This document shows, piece after piece, positions 34,875 through 47,319 of a DNA stretch of 64,000 nt. The stretch's first letter is position 1, and every line of letters starts with the position of its first letter. The notes beneath the pieces were generated by a model. It was not told the DNA's origin and did not search any database. It saw only the letters and a program-made list of their open reading frames with translations. The position numbers and the translations under genes were made by a program. This DNA is from Ignelater luminosus (Eukaryota; Arthropoda; Insecta; Coleoptera; Elateridae): contig VTPC01001059.1 of NCBI GenBank assembly GCA_011009095.1, forward strand, positions 18,042 through 82,041, in the 5' to 3' direction.

Positions 34875-35092
34875 TGTTATGATATGGATATGGTCCTTAT
34901 TTTTCTTCGTTTGGTTCTTAATTTTTTTATTAAAACGCTATTTTCATGACAATATTAATTTATTTATTTTTTTACTGTCATTATATTTATCAAACAAAAA
35001 ACAAAACTTTTTTTTATACTCTCTTTTTTCATGATTTCCAAATATTACTACATTTTTAATATCATCACATTTACATTTTTTATATCATCACA
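34875..35092 (-). repeat. gypsy-2 5' LTR
   Basis: 218 bp partner of 28999-29228, followed six bases later on the minus strand by the PBS. Confidence 0.9.
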
Positions 35093-35096
35093 ATAG

Positions 35097-35649
35097 TAAT
35101 AATATATAAAATAACTAAAATGCTAGAAATTTTTAATTTCCAGAAGAGTCAAAGGTTAACGTACCGTAAAAATAAATAAAAAACATGTAAACTTTTTTCA
35201 CATGTTAACGAACACAGAAACTTTGTACAAAATTACTTTATTATCATCATTAATAAATAAGTAAGAAGCAAAACGGATGAGTATAGTGTTTTGGCCAGTT
35301 CTTCACCTTTAAAAGTAAAAAGTTTTTTTTTTAAACAAAAATTCACATGAGAGGTTAAAAAAATGTATAATTTATTTATATACTGCGTTTATTTTCTTCT
35401 TTAAATAACTCGACAGAATTATAAAAATAAACAGCTTTTATTTTGTTTTGTATTTTCCGGAGTTTTTGAGATGTTTTAAATCCGTACAGAGTAAAATAAA
35501 TCAGTTAAAAAAAATATTACATATGTTGTTATAAAAACAGAGAATTTATTTAATGCAAATGTAATACATGCAGAAATGTAGAAAATTTTTTTAAAAATAA
35601 TTTAAATCAAATTTAAAAAGAAAACGAAATAAACACTCGAATGTATGCC
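35097..35649. other. Spacer, no gene recognised
   Basis: Very AT-rich with homopolymer runs. No family-like frame. Confidence 0.45.
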
Positions 35650-36125
35650 ATAAAGTTTTCCCATTCTTAGTTTAATCAAGTTTCAGTCAAATTCTAAAAC
35701 TGATTTCAATACATTCAAGAGTTTTCAAGTTAGAAACTACATTGAATGGTGAATTAAATGGTTTTGTTTTTAAAACAAATGACTTTTACTGTACAATAGA
35801 AAACTTTAGCTCTGAAGAAGCAGTTTGATGGAGAATGATGTTTGATGTTTGATACGAAGTATATACATTTTAAAATTTAATGGATTCAGTTTGGGAGGAA
35901 AAGGTCAAAGAGACTTATGAAATGTAAAAGAAGAGAGAAGGGTATTTTGTACATTTCTGATAGCAATTAAATATTAAAATTACTTTAATATATTAAACCG
36001 TATTATGAATACCCAATACGTGTAGGTTTAGCTAATTCGATAGATATGCACAAGATAATTATTTAATCTCGTTATCGACCATTACATTAATCAAACGTCT
36101 AATGCAACTTGAATATGTTAACCGG
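35650..36125. repeat. Diverged dispersed repeat, copy 2
   Basis: Collinear with 2491-3065 in the same orientation: blocks around ctgatttcaatacattcaag, tttgatacgaagta, cgatagatatgcac and cattacattaatcaaacg. Shorter than copy 1 because of internal indels. Confidence 0.55.
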
Positions 36126-37026
36126 CAATTCAATTAAATTTGGAGTCCATTGTCACATGTAATCCGAAATATACCTCGTTATAAATTTTTTGCGTTTTAT
36201 GTTTGAAAGAGTAATAGTGCAGAATGTTTCTATTTTGAGCAATGTATAATAATAATATAATAATAACGTAATAAAGATTTGTGTTATCTTATCAAACATC
36301 AAATTACATGAATGCTTCGAATTAGCTTTGTTTCCATTCTGTTCTAGAATTAAATAACATCATTTGAAATTTAGACAGTTTATTAATGCTATTTCGTGTT
36401 AAAACAGATTTTTTACAAAAGGTGAAAATCCAGATTTAATTTTTTATTTCATTTGTTGCCGTTTGTAGCAATATGTATTTAGGTAGAGGTTACACAAATC
36501 TTTCGCATTACCCAAGACATGAAACGTTCAATTCCTATGATTAACTTGAATCTTGAATCTGCCACAGCCAGAAGCGTAATCCAGTCAGTAAGAGTGTACG
36601 GTTTTTAATCAAATTAAATACACACAGTTCATAGATTGACGACCCAGAGTTGTAATAACTATATTAAATTATATGATCATGGAACCGACAAACCTATGTG
36701 TCAATCCTACGGTTGTACTAAACATTAAATTATAAAAACGTTAGACGGATGAAAATAATTAATGTGAGTTTGCTAATCCTAATAAACGAACATGAGCAGA
36801 TCACCTTATCTTATTGAATATTAACTGTTGTACGCTTTTCCATACCAAATAAATATTTCTAAAAAAATTTGTAGGTGGTGGTATTTACGGGTTATTGCGT
36901 CAATTTACCCTACCAAAGTGATCATGTACAGGATAAGATCCATTTTGTTCAAGTATAATTACAATAAAAAACAAACAGAGCCTAAACTTATTATGTCTCA
37001 GAAAGTCTAGTCAAATAATCCAAATA
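36126..37026. other. Spacer, no gene recognised
   Basis: No convincing ORF. The frame at 36828-37010 has no family resemblance. Confidence 0.45.
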
Positions 37027-37081
37027 AAATTTTCTGATTCTAATTTCCACTAACAAGTGGAAATTAGTAATCAGAAAATTT
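37027..37081. repeat. Near-perfect 25-bp hairpin
   Basis: The left arm 37027-37050 and right arm 37057-37081 are complementary except for one extra base (aaattttctgatt pairs with aatcagaaaattt; taatttccac pairs with gtggaaatta). The loop is six bases. It could be a small MITE end, an RNA hairpin or a microRNA-like precursor. It sits 36 bp upstream of a LINE target site. Confidence 0.8.
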
Positions 37082-37117
37082 GTTACTGTGCATAAAAGAA
37101 AAAAAACTTCTACTGGC

Positions 37118-38432
37118 AATTGCTTGGCTGTGTAGCAATTATTGAGGTATTAACATTACGTCGTCTACTGGAAACCTATACGACAGAGTCCTGAAAGCCA
37201 GAATAGAAACAGAAGCCGCTGAGATCGAGGAACAAAGTGAATTTCGACCGAGGCGATCCTGCGTGGACAATACATTCACAATAAAACATCTAATAGAAAA
37301 GAGATTAGCAAGAGGAATGGAACTCCATGTCACTTTTATAGACCTTCGTAAGGCATTCGGCACCGTCGCGCTGCTGAAATTATGGACCGCAATGAAAGAA
37401 GCAGGCATAAATAGTGTATATGTAAACGCTGTAAAAGCATTATATAGACAAAACCAAGCGGTTATTAAAGTCGGAAACCAAGTTTCAGAGGCTTTCTCAC
37501 AAACAAAAGGTGTTAAATAGGGTTCATGCCTTTCCCCAACCCTATTTAAAATTTATTACTGCAACGCTTTAAAACAGTGGATAAAAAAGTGCAGCCCCAT
37601 GGGAATATGGGTAGAGGACACTCTCATATATACAATCCTCTTCGCAGATGATCAGGTAGTTCTTGCAGAAGACCAGCAAAACATGACGTATATGCTAAAT
37701 AAACTGATAGAATAATATAAAAAATGGGGTTTGGAGGTTAACATGGAAAAAACACAATACATGACTATAGGAGGCACAGGATAAGATATTAAAGGAAAAA
37801 GTGGAGTAATTAAGAACGCTAACCAGTATGAATACCTTGGAGTCACAATAAGTGAGGACGGAAACGATAATAAAGATATAATAAAAAAAATTGGGAAAGA
37901 AAAAAACATGATTAAAGCACTGCATCCACTCTTGTGGAATAGAAACTTAACAAAGCAAACCAAAAAAAGTATATATCAGGCTATGATTCAGCCAGTGTTG
38001 ACGTATGGGTCAGAAGTGTGGGTTATAGACAAAAATATGTCACAGAAACTCCTCTCAACGGAAATGATGTACTGGAGAAGATGCTCCGGTTTAACTTTAC
38101 TTGATCATGTAAGAAACGAAAATATAAGAAAAAGAATGAAAGTAAAAAATTCGATAATGGACACTATAAGCGAAAAACAATTAAAATGGCACGAACATCT
38201 ATGAAGAATAAATGAAGAAAGGATACCATTAAAGGTTTGGGACTGGACACCAGCACAAAGAAATAAACGAGGAAGGCCACGCAGGAAATGGATTACAAAC
38301 ATTCGCATGGAAATGGAAAGTCGAAGACTCCATGAAGGAGACTTAAACGACAAGATACAATGGCGCCGGGGATGCGAGAAGCGACACAATTAAAGTTGCA
38401 AAAACTCGCTATATATATAATTGCTTGGCTGT
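37118..38432 (+). mobile_element. 5'-truncated LINE with 14-bp target-site duplication
   Basis: The insertion at 37132-38418 is bracketed by exact copies of aattgcttggctgt (37118-37131 and 38419-38432). The 3' end is a short (TA)n tract (38409-38418). Only the RT and C-terminal part of the coding region remain, as expected of a 5'-truncated LINE copy. Confidence 0.9.
37160..38393 (+). pseudogene. LINE reverse transcriptase, 5'-truncated
   Basis: The order is YDRVLKARIE, the template-binding block EEQSEFRPRRSCVDNTF, FIDLRKAF, the (interrupted) GSCLSPTLFKIY motif, catalytic LFADDQVVLAED, then a thumb and C-terminal region (YEYLGVTISEDG; LTYGSEVWVI; RNKRGRPRRKWI) ending near KRHN. In-frame stops fall at about 37518, 37713, 37782 and 38202. 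The motif pattern is that of the endonuclease-reverse transcriptase LINEs common in insects. I do not assign a clade. Confidence 0.88.
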
Positions 38433-41400
38433 TTTATTAGTAGTCAATTACCATTATCATTCCAGAATATTTTTGCCCTGTTGATGCTGGTGTTATAAAT
38501 TACTTCGTTGATATACATACTCGGAATCTTTTCAGTCGGGAAGCAAAAGAACTTTGATACTACTTCCAAAGCTGCTATTTTCTTCTACATCTTTTTTATG
38601 TGAGAATTAACATTGAAAAACGATCTTCAAAACAAGGACAATTCGGGTAGTTAAAGAAAAAACGATAAAATAGAGAAAAGATTTCGATGCTGTCTTATTA
38701 GGTCACAGAAAAGAAAGCAGTTTTATGAATTAAATGAATACACATTGAATCTGTGCAGGGAAATTAATGTGCTCTAAGTACCTAAAAGTCCGTGTTTCAA
38801 CTTATCACCGAAAGGAAACCCCAAAAATGTTAATTACTTTTTCGATTGTGTGACGGCGAGGAAACCATTCTGCTTTACTTACAAGCTTCCCTGACATTTT
38901 CTTTCCTTTCCCTTTAAAGTTTGTTTCACAATTAAATCCACAACTCCCTTGCGTTTAATTTTAATTTCAGGAAGCAAAACAGAAAAATTCTAATTTGAGT
39001 TTTACAAAAAAAAAACAATGTTATTAATATTAATGCATCCAGTTACATGATTATTTATATTATAAAACAACCCCCTTTTCATAACGTTAAGGGAAACACC
39101 GACAGGAGCTTTTCATACTTGTCGTGCATGAATTTTTAATAATCAAAACTGCTAAAACCAGGGCACTACCATTCATTCATGCCTGTACACACGAAATTTG
39201 CAAGTTGGATTATCCGGTTTCAACAAGAACCGCACACGTAGGTAGTAGAGAGAAGTGTTTGGTATTCGATAAAAGGGTGTAACCCGCTCTGGGAAGGGTT
39301 TACCGAGGTGGAAATTTGATACTACTTCATTCTGTAAATCGAAGCAGAAAGATAGACTATTGGTTTTCAAAATCAAATTAAGCTGTACGTTTGGTGGTTT
39401 TTTTCGCTTTGTGTTTGTAGACGGGAAACGGTTTGTTTATTGTGCTTGAATTTCTGATATTATGAGGTGGTCGATACGAAAGATAATAATGTCGTTTCAA
39501 ACGGTTTGATTTAACTTAGAGATGTATTCGCTCGTTTCTCTTTTGTTTAGCTTTAGTTCTTTTCAAGGGAGATAAAAATTTCCTTCCTAAGTAGCCTATT
39601 ATTTTATGGGGTGGAATCTAATGGAACAATCTGTTATGTTAATTTACAGCATTTGTATAATGCCATTGTGTAACGTAACGTTTTAGAACTCTTCTTTATT
39701 TAATTTTCCTTGTTTAGCATATTATCTACAACATTCTTTTACTGATTGTTAGAAATGCAGCACCTGCTCTCTAATTTCATTCCAATAACTTTGAAAATTG
39801 ATACTTAACATATTAGTTATTACAGAATAATGATGAATTAGGGAATAAAGGTAATAGTAATAATTTGAGAAAATTACTAGTAACAAAGTAATTCCAATTT
39901 GTGGACTTTGCAAAAATGCAATTAATACCACTTAAGCTTTGTTTCTAAGTTTAGTTTGATTCAATTAGTTTTTGAAAACCTGGTCAGTCTGTATTTTTAA
40001 AACCAAATACTTTGGGGGTGTTTTGGAGTTTATTTATTATGAAATAAGAAGATTGATTGTCGTTTGGCATAGTAAATGATACTGTAAAAAAATAACATAA
40101 TTATATGGTCGTAATCGTAATCGTAACATGACATCCCAGATTGCCCTATAAACCGAAGCAATTAGTAATCCAGAATCTACCCCAATCCCTAAAGCGTACC
40201 AAGCAAACTGAAGAACGAAAAAACAACAAGGCTATTAGAAACCTGTCTTTCCTAGAGTGGTCAAACGACTAATTGAGGATAACAGATAGAGGTACAGCAA
40301 ACACCTAGAACAGTATGGGTCACTACGAGACCAAGGAACAAGACAGTCTACATTGAGAACAATAAATACAAGCATCAGAAAGTATGTACATGCTTAGTTA
40401 AAGCTACTCGATATGAACAATATTGCGGTATTTTTGAGTTTCATTTACAATAATTTATGCATTGCTACATCAAACTAAAACGAATTTATAACCAACACAT
40501 TGGAAATATACTAATAAATGTTACCACAACAATATCATTAGTTATTGTTCATTCACTATACACAGACAATGACTGCGATGGAGTTACACGAGACAGAAAA
40601 TGGAATTATGTTAAAAAAGTTATTGTTACAGCAACCATCAAGATTCAAGCAAAAGACAACTAAGCTACTATAAAACTAGAAGACAACACAATTCACTTAT
40701 TATAGGGTATCACTTGTCCTTATCTACAAGGTGTTTGTGTAGATTTATTGTACGGAAAGACAAAATGTGAAGAAACCCTAACCAAATTATACAAGGGTCT
40801 AGTACAGTACATTACCAGCATCATTTCTTTCTCATAAAGAACAACAGTATTGGAAGAATCAGAAGAAATCTATGCCTTGACATTTTTGAAACTTATTCAT
40901 CCCTACGGCATATAAGTTTGGCAAACTGAACATCTACAAATATTAGTTATTTTTTAAAACTATTTTGCCTTTTATTTCAAAATGACATTACTTCCACAAA
41001 CCTCTGGCTTATTAAGCTACATAAGCAACAAGTTCCTGTATGTTGAACAAAGCTACTAACGTTCTCTTGCCATACTTTCCAGCAGGCAGCATATTGAAGC
41101 TGCGAACTTCATCGTGAAATACTTAAAACTCGTCTTGCCATAATTACAATTCAATCAGATTCTTTAAATTTATTGGTAAAACATTGGCTAGAATATGTAG
41201 CTTAAAAAAAATAGGAGAAGTTTTGTAGATCATGAAGTGTATTCACCAAAGATGGTGCTGTTATGGAAATCCAATAACTGTTACTAAGAGCTTCCTATCT
41301 GGGTTAACAATTAATCATTATTTATGACAGCATTAACACAAACACACCATTCAACAACTTGCTCAAAGGTAGGACTGCAACAAAATTACTCCTGAACAGC

Positions 41401-42597
41401 TGTTACACCATTACATGTATGATGTGTGTACTAAACAAGATAAAATATAATAGCAAAAGTCATTCAAGTATTTCCTGTCGCCATAAATAATGCAATAAAT
41501 TTTATGTTAGTCTCTATAATAAATTTGTTTTAATTCAATAATCATGTTTATCATATCACCAAAGTGCTAATGGAAGTGCTTCATAAGGCTGAAGAGAAGA
41601 GCGGGAGTCCATATTAAACGGTGCGCTTAGTCAACCGCTCATATCTCGACTCCCTCTTCACCTAGAAATTGTTAAAAATGTGATTATCTACAATTTCTAC
41701 TATTTAGTAAATCTTCAAAAAACTAATAGTTTTCTTGTTATCCTTGCCACAAGTATAAAATGTAATGATGAAACGTTTCAGCAGTTAAAGAATCTTTCTA
41801 CCAGATGATAGGATGTTGCTTTTCCTCAAAATACATACAGATTATGTTTGATAGATTGGTAACGTCGATGCTTTGCAACAAATTCGTTTACCTTAATACC
41901 AATATGTTTATTAAATGTTATGCAGGAACACAAAATCGTAAAAATCACACAAATCACAAAATCCTAAGTTTCAGACTTTACAACAACGCTGCTATTCGAT
42001 ATGCTGAATTAAAAATAATTTTGGTTATTCCGGATACGATGTGTTTGTTCTGGGTATTTATTTTTGCAGACAGCTTCCAGATGGCCATAACTGTAGACGT
42101 TTGTGGTTTAATACTGGTCTTATAAAAAAAAGTAGAATGTTGGGTTGCTAACTTGCGGTTGAATAACTTGGTGACTGAGTAAGCAAAGTTTTACTAGCAT
42201 TACATACTCTAACGGGTTGTGACACAACCAGTCACTTAGGCTCCAGGAAGAGTGCACTGCTGTACGTACAATCGTCAGAATTTCAGTCCGCACTCTCTGT
42301 TTTGAGAAACGGCCAAGTTCTTACAAACCAACAGTTTGGAGACCTTACCACTTTTTTATGTTAGAAGTAATTTTTAAATTGAATGTTTATTAACATTTGT
42401 TTACGTCTTTTGTTTATTTTCTTTCGTAGTTGTAAAAATGCAAAATAAAGTTGCGAAAGAAAAAGAAAAGAACTTTAAGCAGCAGCTCTTTCTCAATTCG
42501 AAAATTGTTAAAAGCACCTGCCTCATTCTACCGAAGTAGGTTTAAAATATCATTTTACAGAACATACTTTGACTAGGCTATTAATACTTGTTTTAGT
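38433..42597. other. About 4 kb without supported gene
   Basis: Read on both strands. Several 60-106 codon frames exist (for example 41805-42125 plus) but none resembles a protein family or has exon-like partners. 39060-39380 and 42190-42340 are less AT-rich and could be old repeats or conserved non-coding DNA. No function is proposed. Confidence 0.4.
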
Positions 42598-43075
42598 ATG
42601 AAATTGTATTTAACTGTACAAGAGAAATTCGAAATGGTCCCGTTTATGGAGAATCTGGCAGGAATCTTGATGATGCTGTTAATCTTTATGCTCAGCGTTT
42701 TTCAAACAGGGTGCTGTCACGCACTTCGTTTTGTCGTACTGTCAAACAGCTTACTGCCAAAAAAAGTGTTCAACCTAAAAAAAAGACCCGTCAAGCAACA
42801 GTCACTGGAGAAAATCATGAAATTGCTGCATTAGCTGCAGTGGATCATAATGCCCAAGTCAGTACGCGAGAAATAGTTCACATTCCGGATTGTCTCAGAG
42901 CAGTGTTTTGAAAATTTTAAAGTGTCATAAATATGTATCATCCTTATCATGTATCTTTTCATCAAGATCTTCATGGCAATGATTTCCAAAATCGAGTAAC
43001 ATTGTGTCAGTGGGCACGTGAACAAATACGAAGAAATCCGAATCTCTATCGTTTAATAAATTTTGCATGGTTAAT
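42598..43075 (+). pseudogene. DUF4817 (HTH) transposase, N-terminal fragment
   Basis: The text starts in one frame (LTVQEKFEMV) and continues in another with YGESGRNLDDAVNLYAQRF, KKKTRQATVTGENHEI and VSTREI. After stops at about 42910 it continues with YHPYHVSFHQDLHGNDFQNR and LCQWAREQIRRNPN. This series is the DNA-binding N-terminal half of an insect DUF4817-type transposase. The DDE catalytic domain is absent, the sequence ending near 43075. At least three frame lesions. Confidence 0.8.
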
Positions 43076-43333
43076 TCAATTTAACACTATGTCGTTGTTG
43101 GTAATTGCCTATTTTGAAAAGTGAAATTTTGATCTAACATTTAATTGTTTTTGAATTGATAGAGCCCGCAAATAATAATACTTCGGCAAAAAGCAGCCGT
43201 TCGCTGTATGATCTTTACCTTGGGTTGCAAAGAACATCTTCATTAAATTAAAAGCCGCAAGGTCCTTCCACAAGAAATTTTGATATTATCCCTTTCTGTG
43301 GCATAGAAAAATATAATTATTTTGCAGTAGATA

Positions 43334-44577
43334 CGAGAGTGGTGTGAAAAGTTTCCGACCTCAACGTGAAGATGGCAGCACTCGTAAATAAAAGCTACTG
43401 AATTTCGTTGTTCATCTGTTGACAGTTACTCACCAAAGTTTCAGTGAGTTGATGCGAGTTTTTTTGTGAAAATGGACAAAATCGAGTATCGAACTCTCAT
43501 TAAATATTTGTTTTTGAAAGGCAATACATCTTCGCAAATAAAAGATGAGTTGGCTTCTGTGTATGGGGACTCTGCACCATCATTTACCACAGTGAAATTT
43601 TGGGCTGCTGAATTTAAACGTGGCCGTAAGAGCTTGGGAGACGATCAACGTTCGGGACGTCCAAAAACTGCAACTACCGACGAAAACATCGCCAAAGTTC
43701 ACCAAATGGTGCTAGACGACCGCCGAATTAAAGTGAGAGAGATAGCAGAGGTTATGAACATGTCAAAAGAACGTGTTTGTCACATATTAAATCAACATTT
43801 AAGCATGAGAAAGCTGTCCGCGCGTTGGGTGCCGCGTTTGCTCACGTTAGACCAAAAACGTGTTCGAATGAATATTTCCAACGCTCTTTTGGCGCAGTTT
43901 AGGCGAAATAAATCCGAGTTTTGGCGCCGATTAATTACTGTAGATGAAACTTGGATACACCATTATACGCCCGAAACAAAAATACAGTCCAAACAGTGGA
44001 CTGCAAAGGGGGAACCGGCTCCAAAAAAAGCAAAAGCTGTTTTTTCGGCTGGGAAAGTGATGGCGACTGTTTTTTGGGATAGTCCTGGAGTTATTTTAAT
44101 CGATTATCTTCAAAAAGGAAAAACCATTACAGGAGCATACTATGCATCATTACTTGACAAGCTGAAGGCAGAACTTGCGAAAAAACGGCCACATTTGCAG
44201 AAAAAGAAAATCCTGTTTCACCAAGACAACACACCGTCTCGCACCTCAGCGGTTGCCATGGCGAAAATCCACGAATTACGGTTTGAACTGCTTGACCATC
44301 CGCCAGATCTAGCCCCAAGCGACTTCTTTTTGTTCCCTCATCTAAAAATTGCGCTCGGAGGACAAAGAGTTTCGTCAAATGAAGAGGCAATCACCTTCGT
44401 GAACAATTATTTTGCAGAGAAAAATGCCGAGTACTATTTGAACGGGTTACAGAGATGGGAGCATCGCTGAGAGAAGTGTGTAGAGTTACAAGGAGACTAT
44501 GTTGAAAAATAAAAAAAAATTTTCAGAAAAAATGTCTTGTATCTTTGTTAGGTCGGAAACTTTTCAGACCACCCTCG
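43334..44577 (+). mobile_element. Full-length mariner with disabling lesions
   Basis: 1244 bp. Inverted ends of about 28 bp (cgagagtggtgtgaaaag at the left; cgagggtggtctgaaaag read inward from the right, both continuing tttccgacct) with TA at 43332-43333 and 44578-44579. The transposase ORF lies between them on the plus strand. Confidence 0.94.
43466..44470 (+). pseudogene. mariner transposase with catalytic-site deletion and early stop
   Basis: The open frame is 334 codons, and MDKIEYR (second ATG, 43472) is the likely start. N-terminal paired-type HTH regions (FLKGNTSSQIKDEL; KVREIAEVMNMSKERV) and the catalytic core are present: VDETWIHHY, LFHQDNTPSRTS and LAPSDFFLFPH. The family motif YSPDLAPSD reads HPPDLAPSD with three residues lost at about 44303-44306, reducing the D34D spacing to 31. 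The frame also stops at TGA 44468-44470 where the family continues with Trp. The next 14 codons (EKCVELQGDYVEK then stop) still read in frame. Both lesions predict an inactive enzyme. Confidence 0.92.
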
Positions 44578-45424
44578 TATACCATATACGTTGTATACGA
44601 TGTTGCCATTTTTAGAAAAGTGAGACACCCATAGTTCAATAGACATATTACGGTGAGTTATAGACTATAGCATTTCGTACAGCCAAAGGTAAGAATAAAC
44701 GATGAATTTAAATAAAATATTTTACTCGAACTTTTTTAAAATCCATATGAGTTTCTTAAAGCAATTAGAAAAAATACAGGGGTTCCGTGCAAAGCAACTA
44801 GAATTCAATATTCGGAATGCGTTCACTGTAAAGGTGCACTGCTTTCTAACTATTTTTATTGCATTTGAACTACGCTTACAACGTGTTCATCAACTAAATG
44901 TTATGGATGTTCTATTTTCATTCTCCAAAAATAAGTAAACAAAACGATAAAAAAGCTACAACAGAAACTGACACTGAAGCTTTAATGAGATTTGTTCCAG
45001 TTTCAGTTCTGTTTTTCACTACATATTTAGAATTTTGTAATTACATATTATTTAACTGAGAAATTCTTCTTAATTTTTTTAATTTCTTCCTAACATAGAG
45101 TGTACGCATTTGTTAGGCATTGTTAGTTATAAAAAAAAACATATTTATGGTAATAAAGTTTAAAACATCTACTTTGTCATTTGATAGTTGATTTTAGTTT
45201 GAGAAAAGTTAGTATTGAAAGAAAAAAATGGCATAACTATGTATAGGACCAGTCTGTAGTATTTTTCCAATATTAAAAAACTCATACCTTGCAGGGATTT
45301 CTTAACTTTGACCTTCTTTTAATCTACACCGTACTGCTGCGAGTTTCGGTGAAAATGTAGTAAAACTTCGAAACTAAGAATTTTAATTAATTTAAGATGA
45401 ATTAAGAATTAAATATTAACTAAT
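44578..45424. other. Spacer, no gene recognised
   Basis: One 78-codon frame (44702-44938) has no recognisable features. Confidence 0.45.
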
Positions 45425-45590
45425 GATATATGCTTGTAACGTAAACCTTTCGTTACTGTTTATATATTTTTTGGTACAATAAAGAAAAAAACTTCTAGGA
45501 ACTCTTGGTCCTAGGCCAGCTGAGCTCATGGGGGTAGAATTGGGAACGGGATGGCAAAGATTATACTCACAATAAAACAACAAGTTGTAA
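45425..45590 (-). repeat. LTR-like repeat, copy 2
   Basis: The reverse complement matches 27593-27735 in block order (ttgttttattgtgagtataa; agctggcctag; gttcctag; tttacgttaca), with intervening divergence. Confidence 0.6.
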
Positions 45591-46635
45591 TTAACTATCA
45601 ACGTATATTGAGATTTAATAAAAAATTAACTTTTATTAACAAAAAAATTCTGTGTATCCACAAGTGAAAAGTTTTATTTATTATTTAGAATTGAAAGCTA
45701 AAATTAACAATTCTACTAGAACCAAAAGTTAAAAGATTCTATTATTTTAAACATTACTCCTAAATCTAAACCAATTTGCAATAGAAAATTATTATTTTAA
45801 TAACTCTTTAATAACAGATTATAACCCAAAAAAAATTAAGCATAAAGATCTCTACTTTTAGAAATTAATTGAATTTTGAACATTAGTTAAAAAAGACAAA
45901 AATTTTAAGTGAATAAACAAATTATAAAGCATTTAAATTAAGGAAAGAATTGTAAATGGACAAAATAAATCCAAGGTAACAACATAAACATTTACACAAA
46001 AGTTATCGTAAAGTACACCCGGCAGATAATCTCAACCTCTTCGAGCGCTGTGAAAAATCAAATCACAGAATGAATGCCAATAAAAATTTCCTATTTAACA
46101 AAAAAATAATTTATACTAATCTGAAATTACAAGCATTAATTTATAAAAGAACAGAATTAAAATTATCCCGGAGTACAATGACATTCAAGTCAAATGTAAA
46201 ACAATAATAGCAAAATTCGGATAGTCATTGAAGTTTATCAATTCTTACCACTGTATTGAAGCAAGCAGCTTTCGATCGAAATTGCTTGCTGAAAGAAAAT
46301 AAACCTATGAAACAACGTTTATTAAAATCTTCAATTTAAATCCGAATAGTTCACAAGTTCTTGAAAATTACGTTGTTTAAGAGAAAAAATTTAAGAGACA
46401 GGCAAAACAAAAATCAGACTAAAATTGGTTTTAATAAATGGTTATAATCCTTATTAAAATGAAGGGGTCACTCTAAATTTTAGGCAAGGATTAAATGAAC
46501 AAAAAAATTTTAATTAAACTGAATTAATATAAGCAAATTTACAAAAAAAAAGTACAGGATGGAACCTGAAATTTCTTTAAAAAAATCGGGTTTTCGCAAA
46601 AGATTAACACATACGTTTCTGGAATTTCCGGTGAA
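45591..46635. other. AT-rich stretch, no gene recognised
   Basis: Nothing coding. It may be the interior of a decayed element bounded by the LTR-like repeat and the gag-like frame downstream, but this is not demonstrable. Confidence 0.35.
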
Positions 46636-46875
46636 ATGGCTAGTCCACACGCTCCAGAATCAGATGCTAGCATGGGAATTCAGCATCCCTCGTGGCAGCA
46701 ATCCGAGGTCGACAATCAAACTGTTTTTGCAATTACTTCTATTATTGGTGAACTCACGGAATCATTAGAGCTTCCCTGGATTCCAACTGGAGACAAGAAA
46801 CAACCATTAGTTATGAAGACGCAAGGGATGCGAGAAAAGAAATTAACTTACCCCTTTTTAAAAGGGTTTTTCTGA
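46636..46875 (+). pseudogene. Short TE-like ORF overlapping an inverted repeat
   Basis: 79 codons: MASPHAPESDASMGIQHPSW, then a balanced segment ending GMREKKLTYPF. Composition is protein-like and differs from the AT-rich flanks, but I do not recognise a family. Its last third lies in the left arm of the inverted repeat. Probably a fragment of a retroelement or transposon gene. Confidence 0.3.
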
Positions 46876-47319
46876 TTTCTCCAACGTGAAAATCGCCCCA
46901 GTAGGAGGAAGAGGTGCAAAAAGAACTTGCACTGCTGACGACTCTATTCTTTCTGTCGGCCGGTTTGCCGCGCCCCCCCCCCCCCCCCCGGAAAGCGAAA
47001 AAGTTTACCGGTCCGTAAATTATCCCACTACCCATGAAAGAAATGAACTAATTGTATCGCAAAATAATGCAAGAATGGGGTATAGATAAACAATCTAAAT
47101 AATTGGAATAATGTTACAAAACAGAAAAAAATAAGTTGTAAAAGGAAAGGCCGACAGAAAGAATAGAGTCGTAAGCAGTGCAAGTTCTTCTCGCACCTCT
47201 TTCTCTTGCTGGGGCGATTTTCATGTTCGAGAAATCAGGAAAACCCTTTTAAAAAGGGGTAAGTTAACTTCTTTTCTCGCATCCCTTGCGTCTTCATAAC
47301 TAATGGTTGTTCCTTGTCT
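46791..47319. repeat. Large inverted repeat with 187-bp loop and C17 tract
   Basis: Left arm 46791-46961 and right arm 47149-47319 are inverted copies, roughly 90% alike by eye, over about 171 bp. Examples are acgcaagggatgcgagaaaa and cgactctattctttctgtcg with their complements. The loop includes a run of 17 C (46973-46989), very unusual for this AT-rich sequence. Confidence 0.88.

Larger units (their letters stand above)
28999..35092 (-). mobile_element. Second gypsy-type LTR retrotransposon
   Basis: LTRs at 28999-29228 and 34875-35092 are flanked by the 4-bp duplication atag (28995-28998 and 35093-35096). On the minus strand the order is LTR, PBS (TGGCGTCCCAACGTGG, 34868-34853), a coiled-coil gag, the gag core, protease, RT, RNase H, integrase (last), about 0.9 kb of non-coding DNA, PPT (29238-29229, GGAGGGGAAA) and LTR. 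Several stops and frameshifts disable it. Integrase after RT fits gypsy/Metaviridae-type elements. No envelope-like frame is seen. Confidence 0.92.

Noticed and set aside
41805..42125. 106-codon plus-strand ORF
   Set aside because: No motif, signal or exon partner. Composition matches translated AT-rich intergenic DNA.
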